A stretch of 27,124 bases of DNA from CAZUMW01 sp964621615 (GTDB taxonomy: Bacteria; Desulfobacterota; WTBG01; CAIYCZ01; CAIRTM01): the NCBI GenBank assembly GCA_964621615.1, contig CAZUMW010000055.1:1-27124 (forward strand), given 5' to 3'. The stretch's first letter is position 1. The number at the start of each line of letters is the position of its first letter. Of the stretch, positions 13,049-21,532 are shown one piece after another. A program made the translations under genes and the position numbers. The notes beneath the pieces are model-generated. The model was not told the DNA's origin and searched no databases. It worked only from the letters and a program-made list of their open reading frames with translations.

Positions 13049-16000
13049 ATGAAAGACGAGCGAAAAACAAAAAAACAGCTTATTGAGGAGCTGCAGCAGC
13101 TTCGCAGCAGGGCTGAAGCCCATGATCTTAAGCAAAGCCGGGAGCGCGAGGCGCTTAGAAACAGAGCGGTGCAGCAGACCGCTCTTTCTTTGTTTACGCA
13201 CGAAGCGCTTATGGGAACCGGGCAGCAGACCCTTATGCAGCAGGCGTGCACCCTGGTTGCACAGACGCTCGGCGTCGAATACTGCAAAGTGCTTGAACTT
13301 GGACCCGAGGGAGATCATCTTGTTCTCCTTGCAGGCATCGGGTGGCGGGAGGGGCTTGTCGGCACGGCACGCGTCGGTACAGAAAAAGAATCTCAGGCTG
13401 GATTTACCATGCTGTCAGATGAGCCTGTTGTCGTCCGCGATCTGAAAACGGAAACGCGATTCAGCGGCCCTGCGCTTCTTTGTGAGCACAATGTGAGAAG
13501 CGGTATCAGCGTGATCATTGCCGGCAGTGAGCGGCCGTTCGGGGTTTTCGGAGCGCACAGCACGCGCGCGCGCGATTTTTCATCAGACGAGGTCACGTTT
13601 GTTCAGGCCGTAGCAAATGTTCTTGCCCAGTACATTATAAAACAGGAAACCGAATCCAGGCTGCAAAAAAGCGAAGAGCAGCTTCGGACCCTGATCGAGG
13701 CCACGCCAGATATTGTCTGCTTTAAAGACGCAGAAGGCAGATGGCTCGAGGCAAACCGGGCCGAGCGCGAGCTGTTTCAGCTTGATGAGAATATTTATCA
13801 GGGCAAAACAAATGCGGAGCTTGCCTGCATACGGCCCGCATTTAAAAATGCACTGCTTGACTGCGCTGCCGGCGATGAAAAGGCCTGGCAAACAAGCAGC
13901 ACATTGCATTTTGAGCAGCATGTTATCGACGCACAGGGCGAGGAGAAAATATTTGATATCATAAAGGTGCCTCTGTTCTCATCCATCGGCGAGCGCAGGG
14001 GCCTTGTTGTTCTTGGCCGTGATATCACGCAGCGCAAGCAGGCGGAAGGTGAGCTGATCAGCTATAAGAAGCATCTGGAGGAGCAGGTTCAACAGAGAAC
14101 CGCCTCGCTGCGTGAAACAAACAGGCTGCTCGAAGCGGAAATCAAGGAGCGCAGGCTTATCGAGCGCACGGTGCGCAGCTCCGGTGAGTTTCTTCAGGCG
14201 ACGCTTGACGCGATTCCTGCGAACATCGCCATTCTAGATGAAACCGGCACGATTATTTCCGTAAATGCGGCCTGGCGCGCATTTGCCGATGAAAACAACG
14301 GCGCTGAAACCTCCTGTGGCGTGGGGACAAATTATCTTGTCATCTGTGAAAGCGCACAGGGCGAAGGCACGCAGGATGCCCGCCGCGTTGCACGCGGGAT
14401 ACGCGAGCTGCTGGGCCGCCATCGGGATGACTATCATACCGAGTACCCATGCCACAGCGAGTCTTTTCAGCGGTGGTTCGGCCTCGATATCCGGCGCTTT
14501 GTCAGCATGGAGCAGGATCGCCTTGTTGTTGTCCATCAGAATATAACCGAGCGTAAGCTGGCCGAGATTGCGGTAGAGAAAGAGCGGTCCCGGCTGTTTT
14601 CCCTGCTTGATGAGATGCCCGCCACTGTCTGCCTTCTGGACAGGAGCTACCGCTACCGCTTTACGAATCGACGCTTCAGGGAGAAGCTTGGGGATCCGGG
14701 CAGCCGCACCTGTTATGGCATTATCTGTGGCGAATCAAGCCCCTGCGGCAACTGCCCGCTGAGCGATGTGCTTGACACCCGCCAGCCGCGCATGATGGAG
14801 GAGCAGCGCGCCGGAGAGCGCACCTATCAGCTGTATTATTACCCGTTTATCGACGTTGATGGAACATTCCTGGCGCTTGAGCTGGGCATTGACATAACCG
14901 ACCGCACCCGTGCTGAAGCGGCTCGGTCCCGGGAGGCGCAGATAAACGCTGCAATGGCAGAGCTTGCCCGGGCCATCATAAGCGCCCAGTCAATAGATGC
15001 CATATCTCAGCTTGTGCTCGACACGGCGCAGCAGCTTACTGAAAGCACGGTTGGATTCGTCGGCTACATTGACACCAACACCGGCTATATGGTGGCGCCG
15101 ACCATGACCCGTCACGTATGGGACCGGTGCCGGGTGCCCCATAAGGATGTCGTGTTCGAAAAGTTCGGCGGGCTGTGGGGTTGGGTCCTTCAGCACCAAC
15201 AGCCCCTTCTCTCAAACAGCCCGGCTGACGATGACCGATCATCCGGGGTCCCGGAAGGGCACATTCCGGTATCGCGCTTTTTGTCCGTGCCGGCCATGAC
15301 AGAGGACACGCTGGTCGGGCAGATCGCGCTTGCCAACGCTCCGCGACAGTATACGGATGGGGATCTTCAGCTAGTAGAGCGGCTTGCAACCCTGTATGCC
15401 ATTGCCGTGTATCGTATTCAGTCTCAGCGGGAGCTCGTGGTTGCCAAAGAGGCCGCCGAGGCGGCAAACAGGGCAAAAAGCGAATTCCTTGCCACCATGA
15501 GCCACGAGCTTCGCACGCCCCTCAACTCGATAATCGGTTTCTCGGAAATACTTGCAGACGGGCCGTTCGGCCCGTTAAATGATAAGCAGCAGCGCTACGC
15601 GGAAAACATTTTGAGCAGCGGGCGGCATCTGCTCAGCCTTATAAATGACATCCTGGACCTGTCAAAAATTGAGTCAGGGAGAACGGATCTTGACCTGAGC
15701 CCCGTTTCAGTAGACTCGCTGCTTGAGGACAGCCTGCTTTTGATAAAAGAAAAAACCATGCGCCACAATATAGCGCTAACGCTTACCGTAGCGCCGGACA
15801 CCCAAAGCCTCACGGTCGTTGCCGATGAGCAGAAGCTGAAGCAGGTGCTGTTCAATATTCTATCGAATGCCGCAAAGTTTACCCCCGAGGGGGGGGCTAT
15901 TGCGGTGGTTGCGCGGCGCACGGTGATACCGGAGGGCCATAAAGACGATGGCGGAAGCGCATCTGCCGGCCGGGATGCTGTTGAATTCAGCGTTCAGGAT

Positions 16001-16216
16001 ACCGGTGTCGGGATCGACCCTAAAGATTGTGAGCGCATTTTTATGGAATTTCAGCAGCTTGATTCCTCATACAGCCGGGTGCACCAGGGCACCGGTCTGG
16101 GGCTCGCGCTGGTAAAGCGCCTTGTGGAGATGCACGGCGGAACAATCCGGGTTGAAAGTGAGGGCAAAAACTGCGGCAGCACATTTATCTTCGACATACC
16201 CGTTTTGCAGCAGTAA
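13049..16216 (+). CDS. Large soluble GAF/PAS sensor histidine kinase
   Basis: A 1055-residue kinase with no membrane segment. Order: coiled coil (1-45), GAF (about 58-196), PAS1 (about 208-333), coiled coil (335-375), PAS2 (about 379-510), PAS3 (about 518-632), GAF2 (about 635-795), HisKA with His819 (ATMSHELRTPLNSIIGFSEI), and HATPase with SNAAKFTPEGG, DTGVGI and GTGLGLALVKRLVEMHGG. PAS3 carries CYGIICGESSPCGNCPL, four cysteines, and is paralogous to the last PAS of the kinase at 17949. GAF2 has the AMAELARAI...SVPAMTEDTLVG type common in multi-sensor kinases. It has no receiver domain and no adjacent receiver, so its partner is elsewhere or among the downstream receivers. The GAFs show no bilin-lyase Cys or phytochrome PHY domain. 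Confidence 0.9.
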   Translation: MKDERKTKKQLIEELQQLRSRAEAHDLKQSREREALRNRAVQQTALSLFTHEALMGTGQQTLMQQACTLVAQTLGVEYCKVLELGPEGDHLVLLAGIGWREGLVGTARVGTEKESQAGFTMLSDEPVVVRDLKTETRFSGPALLCEHNVRSGISVIIAGSERPFGVFGAHSTRARDFSSDEVTFVQAVANVLAQYIIKQETESRLQKSEEQLRTLIEATPDIVCFKDAEGRWLEANRAERELFQLDENIYQGKTNAELACIRPAFKNALLDCAAGDEKAWQTSSTLHFEQHVIDAQGEEKIFDIIKVPLFSSIGERRGLVVLGRDITQRKQAEGELISYKKHLEEQVQQRTASLRETNRLLEAEIKERRLIERTVRSSGEFLQATLDAIPANIAILDETGTIISVNAAWRAFADENNGAETSCGVGTNYLVICESAQGEGTQDARRVARGIRELLGRHRDDYHTEYPCHSESFQRWFGLDIRRFVSMEQDRLVVVHQNITERKLAEIAVEKERSRLFSLLDEMPATVCLLDRSYRYRFTNRRFREKLGDPGSRTCYGIICGESSPCGNCPLSDVLDTRQPRMMEEQRAGERTYQLYYYPFIDVDGTFLALELGIDITDRTRAEAARSREAQINAAMAELARAIISAQSIDAISQLVLDTAQQLTESTVGFVGYIDTNTGYMVAPTMTRHVWDRCRVPHKDVVFEKFGGLWGWVLQHQQPLLSNSPADDDRSSGVPEGHIPVSRFLSVPAMTEDTLVGQIALANAPRQYTDGDLQLVERLATLYAIAVYRIQSQRELVVAKEAAEAANRAKSEFLATMSHELRTPLNSIIGFSEILADGPFGPLNDKQQRYAENILSSGRHLLSLINDILDLSKIESGRTDLDLSPVSVDSLLEDSLLLIKEKTMRHNIALTLTVAPDTQSLTVVADEQKLKQVLFNILSNAAKFTPEGGAIAVVARRTVIPEGHKDDGGSASAGRDAVEFSVQDTGVGIDPKDCERIFMEFQQLDSSYSRVHQGTGLGLALVKRLVEMHGGTIRVESEGKNCGSTFIFDIPVLQQ

Positions 16217-16259
16217 TAACGGCGAACAATAAATATTCAGAATCCTGTCATCAGCCGGG

Positions 16260-16325
16260 CCCGGATGATCCGGGATTATATAAACAGAGCCAAAAGATCT
16301 GGATGCCCCGGATAAGCCGGGGCAT
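16260..16325. repeat. Two REP-like palindromes
   Basis: CCCGGAT-G-ATCCGGG (16260-16274) and ATGCCCCGG-ATAAG-CCGGGGCAT (16303-16325) are perfect hairpins after the kinase stop. The second resembles intergenic palindromes that recur in many bacterial genomes. Neither has a T-run, so they are REP-like rather than classic terminators. Their presence is compatible with past activity of a REP-associated transposase such as the one at the left edge, but there is no direct link. Confidence 0.6.
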
Positions 16326-16372
16326 GACAAGAAAGCAGTCATTACATGGCCTGCCCCCATAATACCGGCCGT

Positions 16373-16584
16373 GTAATGCCGACATTAGAGAGATATCTGA
16401 TAAACTATTCGAAAAATCCGGCCAGCCTGTGCTGCGAAAAGAGAGAAAAAAGTACTCAACCGGATTGGGCCTCGCGTTCTGTAAAATGTCTGCTGAAGCC
16501 TACGGAGGCACCATCGGCGTTGACAGCGAACCGGGGCTGGGCAGCACCTTCTGGTTTGAGCTGCCTGCTGAACAGCCCACTTGA
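16373..16584 (+). pseudogene. 5'-truncated histidine kinase ATPase fragment
   Basis: In one frame this reads IREISDKLFEKSGQPVLRKE, RKKYSTGLGLAFCKM, then AYGGTIGVDSEPGLGSTFWF, ELPAEQPT and TGA at 16582-16584. This is the C-terminal half of a GHKL ATPase domain: the F box, the G2 box (STGLGLAF) and the last strand. There is no start codon, no N or G1 box and no dimerisation domain, so it is the stump of a kinase deleted from its 5' side. It is not identical to either neighbouring kinase. The REP-like palindromes immediately upstream may mark the deletion endpoint. Confidence 0.75.
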
Positions 16585-16803
16585 TTAAACAGCCGAAATA
16601 TGTAACGTTAGATTAGAATCGTCATTTTTTGAGGCGACGTTCCTCTTTAAAAGAGCGGCAGACAAATCCGGACCTTCTTTGAAAGGGGAGTAGGATCGTT
16701 TCACGCTTTCCAGAAACCGTTCTCTTCGGACCTGCATGGCAGGAGATACGTTAGCCGGGAACTATTCGCAGCAGGAGGCTGCTTTTACGCGCTGCCATAT
16801 TCT
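16585..16803. other. Non-coding leader upstream of the binding-protein operon
   Basis: No gene is visible. Small hairpins occur: CCTGC-ATG-GCAGG (16731-16743) and GCAGC-AGGAG-GCTGC followed by TTTT (16768-16786), the latter resembling a weak intrinsic terminator or attenuator 18 bp before the next start codon. I recognise no known riboswitch consensus (no TPP, SAM or cobalamin core). Together with 16217-16372 this makes the longest stretch without an intact gene. Confidence 0.4.
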
Positions 16804-17952
16804 ATGAAAAACTATAGACAGAAAAAGTCCGCCGTTTCCAAATGGGGTATTGAGGGTGATTTTACTAACATGACACCAATCAATACAATGCGGCGGGACG
16901 TTTTGAAGATCCCCCACGGCCCCCCTTTTATGCAACGGGGGGAGAATGCTGTCGAGTGCGCTGTTCACACACTCCGGCTGTTTGTTGTGCTGGCGGCAGC
17001 ACTTATTGTCTGTCAGGGCTGCTCGCAGACCGGGCAAAAAAGCCTGCCGCCGCTTAAAATCGGCATCAATGTCTGGCCCGGGTACGCCCATGCCTTTGTC
17101 GCACAGGAAAAAGGCTTTTTTAAAAAATACGGCGCAGATGTCGAGCTGGTGCTGCGGGAGAACATCAGCGACGTAACGGAGCTGTATAAAAACGGTGAAT
17201 TAGACGGCCTTTTCCAGGTGTTTCCCGATATTATTATGCTCAACGCCTCAGGGTTCCCGACCAAAGTCGTGTATGTTGCCGATGAATCCGTGAAGTCCGA
17301 TGTTATTATCGGCCGTCCTGATCTGGGCGGTATTTCCTCGCTTTCCGGAAAGACGGTTTCTTTTGAAGGAATAAACTCGTTTTCCCATATTTTTGTGCTG
17401 AAGGTGCTGCAAAAAGCAGGCATTGCCGAATATGAGGTGAACTTTACCAATGTTCCCGCCATGGACGTGCTTGAAGCGCTGGAAAAAGGCCGGATCGATG
17501 CTGCTCACACCTGGGAGCCGGTAACAACCCGCGCGCTCAAAAAAGGATACGCCATACTTGCCCGCGCCGCGGACGCACCCGGAGTGATCACAGATGTGCT
17601 CGGGTTCAAAAATGAGGTTGTCTCCAGACGGCCGCTGGCTGTGCAGGCTGTGGTAAGCGGCATGCTGGATGCGCGGGCCTTTCTTGAAGCACATCCTGAA
17701 GAGGCGCTTGCCATTATGTCCGGGGCGGAAGATATCGATCCCGGGAAGCTTCGCTCAGGGCTCGCCGGAGTCCGGCAGCCGGGACGAAACGGCAACATGC
17801 GGCTGCTGTTTGACACCGGGGCATCGCTGTACCGGGCGGGCGATCACATAATCGATTTTTATTACAACCGGGGCCAGCTCATTCACAGCCCCGAGCTGAG
17901 CGCAGTTCTCGAGCCGCGCTTCATCATGAATGCCGGCAGGGCAGACAGATGA
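16804..17952 (+). CDS. NMT1/SsuA-type substrate-binding lipoprotein
   Basis: A 382-residue protein of the ThiY/NMT1/SsuA periplasmic-binding family (type II fold): LKIGINVWPGYAHAFVAQEK, GFFKKYGADVELVL, DGLFQVFPDIIMLNASGFPT, GKTVSFEGINSFSHIFVL, DAAHTWEPV. Relatives bind thiamine precursors, sulfonates, nitrate or similar small anions. A hydrophobic segment RLFVVLAAALIV followed by CQGC (Cys73) looks like a lipoprotein signal, though the lipobox is atypical. The true start may be ATG 16930, giving a normal 30-residue signal; no candidate start has a good ribosome-binding site. The stop overlaps the next kinase start (ATGA). No ABC permease or ATPase gene is nearby, so a sensory role with the kinase is more likely than transport. 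Confidence 0.8.
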   Translation: MKNYRQKKSAVSKWGIEGDFTNMTPINTMRRDVLKIPHGPPFMQRGENAVECAVHTLRLFVVLAAALIVCQGCSQTGQKSLPPLKIGINVWPGYAHAFVAQEKGFFKKYGADVELVLRENISDVTELYKNGELDGLFQVFPDIIMLNASGFPTKVVYVADESVKSDVIIGRPDLGGISSLSGKTVSFEGINSFSHIFVLKVLQKAGIAEYEVNFTNVPAMDVLEALEKGRIDAAHTWEPVTTRALKKGYAILARAADAPGVITDVLGFKNEVVSRRPLAVQAVVSGMLDARAFLEAHPEEALAIMSGAEDIDPGKLRSGLAGVRQPGRNGNMRLLFDTGASLYRAGDHIIDFYYNRGQLIHSPELSAVLEPRFIMNAGRADR

Positions 17953-20900
17953 AATTCAGAACAAAGCTGTCACTGGTTATTATTGCCATTGTGGTCGCCG
18001 CAGGCGTGGTTATCTGTCTGTTTGTGTTTGCCTCCTCCCGCAGGACCATGCACAGCCGCATACGCGAAACCCTTGCAGACCATGCCTATCACACCATGGC
18101 AGAGATTGACCGGATGCTGTTCGAGCGCCGGGCCGATATGCGTATTATTGCCTCGGATCCCATTATCTGCTCCCGCAGCACATCGCCGGAACAGCTTGCC
18201 CGCCGCCTTATTGATTATCGCAACGCATATAAATCATATGTGTCCTTATCCTTTTTTGCCCCTGACCGGACCTGCATCGCCGATACGGCAGGGCTTGCCG
18301 TCGGGGAAAAAGCGCCCCCTTCCCTCTATTGGCAGCAGGCGCTTGAGGCGGGCATCAGCGCCGCGTCGGATATCCACGTTTCCCGATCGCTTAATATACC
18401 GGTAATTTATTTTGCTGTTCCAGTATATTTCGAAGGCGGAGGCCTTAAGGGAGTGGCTGCCGCCCGCATGCATCTTGACAGCCTGTACCGGATAACGGGG
18501 CAAATTACCGAAACGCTTGAAGAGCAGCAGCTGCACATCGACCTGGTGGATAAAACCGGGCTGCTGCTGTATTCAAATCACAATCGAAAGGCAGTCCTTT
18601 CCCAAAACCGTAAGCAAGCAGAGCCGGTGCGCCGGTCGCTGGCCGGCCATGAGCAGGGAAGCGGAATATTCCGGCATGCGGGAGGCGAACAGTATCTGTA
18701 TGTCTTTGTGCGCGAGCAGGGCTATCTTGATTTTCCCGGCAACGGATGGACGCTTGTTCTTCAGGTGCCGACGCGGGTCGCCTTTGCGTCTGCAGCCGGC
18801 CTTCGAAATACGGTTGCGCTCATTTTTCTGGGGGTTGTGCTGGTGTGCGCTCTGGTGGCCGTAATTATTGCCCACAGGTTTTCCAAGCCGCTTAAGGTGC
18901 TGCAGGATGCGGCAATAAATATCGGGCAGGGGCGGCTGGACACCAGGGTTTCGCTTGCGGGCCGCGATGAGACCGGAGCCCTGGGCGCCGCTTTTAACGA
19001 TATGGCGCAAAATCTTCAGAAAGTGACCGCATCCCGGGACACGCTCGATCGGGAAATTGAGGTGAGAAAGCAGGCGGAGGCAGCGCTTCAGCGGAGCCTT
19101 GCAGAGTCGCGGCAAAAGCAGGATGAAATCGCCGCTCTTCTTGAAAGCGCCCGCGCGGTTGTTGCGCATAAAGAGTTCACCCCGGCAGCGCAGTCAATAT
19201 TCGACGCATGCAAAAAGCTGATCGGCGCAGCAGCAGGCTATGTTGCCCTGCTGAGCGATACCGGGGAGGAAAATGAGGTTCTGTTTCTCGATTCGGGAGG
19301 CCTGCCCTGCAGCGTCGACCCGGCTTTGCCGATGCCGATTCGCGGCCTGCGCAGCGAAGCCTACCGTCTGGGAATGGCGGTTTACGAAAACGCTTTTGCT
19401 GAAAGCCCGTGGGCAGGCTTTATGCCTGAGGGCCACGTTCGCCTTGAAAACGTACTGTTCGCCCCGCTGATGATCGAAAACAAAGCGCGCGGACTGATCG
19501 GCCTTGCAAACAAGCCCGGCGGTTTCACCGAAGACGATACCAGGCGGGTTGCTGCATTTGCCGAACTCGGCGCCATTGCGCTGAACAACAGCCGATTCCT
19601 TGAAAAGCTTGAAGACAGCGAGGCCCGCTTCCGCTCCCTTGTCGAGCAGATACGCGCCGGAATTGTCGTTCATGGCCCCGACACCGCTATACGCATGGTG
19701 AATCCGGCCGGGGCCGCGATTCTCGGCTTTCAGGAAAATGAGCTTATCGGCAAAAAAGCAGATGACGGTGACTGGTATTTTATCACTGAAGACGGCAGCT
19801 GTCTCGATGCTGACGACTATCCGGTACGCAGAGCAATTGCGGCCCGGGCGCCGGTGCGGGATTGTGTGGCCGGCATTGTTGGACAGGAGGCTTCGCAGGC
19901 TGTGTGGATAATGATCAATGCCGACCCGGTTTTTGACTCAGGCGGCTCTCTTAGCCAGGTTATCGTCACGTTTATGGATATCACCGAGCAGCGCCTTGCA
20001 GAGCAGGCGCTGCAGCAGGAGCGGCAGCGCCTCTACTCCCTGCTGGAAGAGCTCCCGGCCTACGTGTACCTGCGCGACCGGAACCATGCTATAAGATATG
20101 CAAACCGGATGTTCCGCGAGCTGTTCGGAAGCCCGGCCAGCGGCCGGTGCTATGAGCTGATGTATGACCGCTCGGACCCCTGCCCTGACTGCCCGGTGCC
20201 GGCTGTTGTTGACGGCACAGAGCCGGCCCAGATGGACCGTATCATACGGGGCCGCATATATCAGATGTACTATTTTCCGTTCACCGACACGGACGGAAGC
20301 ACGGTGGTTATGGAGTTCGGCCTTGATGTTACCGATCAGCGCTACGCCCAGGAGCAGATACGCGCCTATATGCGGGAGCTGCAGCGGAGCAACGAAGACC
20401 TTGAGCAGTTTGCCTATGTTGCATCACACGATCTCCAGGAGCCGCTTCGTGCGGTATCGGGATTCATGCAGCTTTTGCAAAAGGGATATGCGGAAGCCTT
20501 TGACGAGCGCGGCAGAACATTTGTGTCGCGCTCAGTTGACGCTGCGCAGCGAATGCAGCTTATGATAAACGATTTGCTTGCATACTCGAGAATCACCACC
20601 AGGGGCGATTCCTTTGATCGCTGCGATATGAATGAGATAATGAAAAGCGCACTTGAAAACCTGAGCGTTTCAATCGATAATAAAGGTGCCGCTGTGACCT
20701 GTGACAGCCTTCCAGCGGTAACGGGTGATCGCGGTCAGCTCATCCGCCTTTTGCAGAACCTCATCGGCAACGCGGTCAAATTCTGTGATGACCGAACACC
20801 GTCGGTTCATGTTTCAGCACGGGAAAAAGGTTCGAATCTCGTTTTTTCCGTCAGCGACAACGGCATCGGTATTGAGCCGCGATATCAGGAAAAAATTTTT

Positions 20901-21074
20901 AACGTGTTTGAGCGGCTGCACGGGCGAGATGCGTACCCAGGCACGGGGATCGGTCTGGCAGCATGTAAAAAAATCGTTAACCGGCACGGCGGGATACTCT
21001 GGATTGATTCCACTCCGGGTGAGGGATCGACGTTTTATTTTACAATACCTGCCGTCAGGGAGGAACAGGAATGA
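17949..21074 (+). CDS. Membrane Cache-HAMP-GAF-PAS-PAS sensor kinase with phytochrome-type HisKA
   Basis: A 1041-residue membrane kinase. TM1 is residues 8-28, followed by a periplasmic double-Cache-like domain (about 35-275), TM2 (about 283-307) and HAMP (about 308-365). A GAF domain follows (about 395-550), then PAS1 (about 555-685) and PAS2 (about 690-800). PAS2 carries CYELMYDRSDPCPDCPVPAV, a four-cysteine loop matching PAS3 of the kinase at 13049. HisKA is of the phytochrome-like type, YVASHDLQEPLRAVSGFMQL, with His827; the HATPase has NLIGNAVKFC, DNGIGI and GTGIGLAACKKIVNRHGG. The start overlaps the binding-protein stop and the end overlaps the Rcp1-like receiver start, so all are translationally coupled. 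The binding lipoprotein probably presents ligand to the Cache domain. Confidence 0.92.
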   Translation: MKFRTKLSLVIIAIVVAAGVVICLFVFASSRRTMHSRIRETLADHAYHTMAEIDRMLFERRADMRIIASDPIICSRSTSPEQLARRLIDYRNAYKSYVSLSFFAPDRTCIADTAGLAVGEKAPPSLYWQQALEAGISAASDIHVSRSLNIPVIYFAVPVYFEGGGLKGVAAARMHLDSLYRITGQITETLEEQQLHIDLVDKTGLLLYSNHNRKAVLSQNRKQAEPVRRSLAGHEQGSGIFRHAGGEQYLYVFVREQGYLDFPGNGWTLVLQVPTRVAFASAAGLRNTVALIFLGVVLVCALVAVIIAHRFSKPLKVLQDAAINIGQGRLDTRVSLAGRDETGALGAAFNDMAQNLQKVTASRDTLDREIEVRKQAEAALQRSLAESRQKQDEIAALLESARAVVAHKEFTPAAQSIFDACKKLIGAAAGYVALLSDTGEENEVLFLDSGGLPCSVDPALPMPIRGLRSEAYRLGMAVYENAFAESPWAGFMPEGHVRLENVLFAPLMIENKARGLIGLANKPGGFTEDDTRRVAAFAELGAIALNNSRFLEKLEDSEARFRSLVEQIRAGIVVHGPDTAIRMVNPAGAAILGFQENELIGKKADDGDWYFITEDGSCLDADDYPVRRAIAARAPVRDCVAGIVGQEASQAVWIMINADPVFDSGGSLSQVIVTFMDITEQRLAEQALQQERQRLYSLLEELPAYVYLRDRNHAIRYANRMFRELFGSPASGRCYELMYDRSDPCPDCPVPAVVDGTEPAQMDRIIRGRIYQMYYFPFTDTDGSTVVMEFGLDVTDQRYAQEQIRAYMRELQRSNEDLEQFAYVASHDLQEPLRAVSGFMQLLQKGYAEAFDERGRTFVSRSVDAAQRMQLMINDLLAYSRITTRGDSFDRCDMNEIMKSALENLSVSIDNKGAAVTCDSLPAVTGDRGQLIRLLQNLIGNAVKFCDDRTPSVHVSAREKGSNLVFSVSDNGIGIEPRYQEKIFNVFERLHGRDAYPGTGIGLAACKKIVNRHGGILWIDSTPGEGSTFYFTIPAVREEQE

Positions 21075-21532
21075 GCGCCACGGCACCGGCACTTAATACA
21101 GTTGACATACTTCTTGTCGAAGACAACCCTGATGATATTCTGATAACCAGAGAAGCATTTCAGAACAGCGCCATACAGAGCACGCTTCATGTGGCGGAAG
21201 ACGGCATCGACGCGATGCGCTTTCTGCGTAATGAGGAGCGGTTTTCCGAAGCCCCGCGCCCGGATCTTGTTTTGCTCGATTTAAATCTTCCAAAAAAAGA
21301 CGGACGGGAAGTGCTGGCTGAAATAAAGCGCGACAAAGCGCTCAAGGATATTCCGGTGGTGGTGCTGACGACCTCTTCGTCGCACGAGGATATTCTGAAG
21401 TCATACCGCCTGCATGCCAACTGCTATATCACAAAGCCGGTCGATCTGAATGCTTTTTTCACTATTGTCCGGGATATAGAAAGCTTCTGGTTTACCACCG
21501 CTACCCTTCCCTCCAGTGAAAGGAGGCCGTAA
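21071..21532 (+). CDS. Rcp1-like single-domain response regulator
   Basis: A 153-residue receiver without output domain. Key sites: LVEDNPDD, phospho-acceptor Asp70 in LVLLDLNLPKKDGREVLAEI, VVVLTTSSSHEDI, CYITKPVD and the C-terminal FFTIVRDIESFWFTTATLP. This is the Rcp1 type, the partner of cyanobacterial phytochrome Cph1 (same LDLNLPKKDGREVLAEIK stretch and IESFW tail). It fits the SHDLQEPLR-type kinase directly upstream, with which it overlaps by 4 bp. Such receivers usually act by phosphotransfer or protein contact rather than DNA binding. Its stop overlaps the next receiver's start. Confidence 0.92.
   Translation: MSATAPALNTVDILLVEDNPDDILITREAFQNSAIQSTLHVAEDGIDAMRFLRNEERFSEAPRPDLVLLDLNLPKKDGREVLAEIKRDKALKDIPVVVLTTSSSHEDILKSYRLHANCYITKPVDLNAFFTIVRDIESFWFTTATLPSSERRP

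Noticed and set aside
16260..16325. CRISPR repeats
   Set aside because: Only two different palindromes with no regular spacing; no array occurs anywhere in the window.
16585..16803. Thiamine-pyrophosphate riboswitch ahead of the ThiY-like protein
   Set aside because: The conserved TPP riboswitch core is not present.
13049..21074. GAF domains as bilin-binding photosensors
   Set aside because: No PHY domain, no conserved chromophore-binding Cys or phytochrome PASDIP-type motif is visible; they look like general GAF domains.
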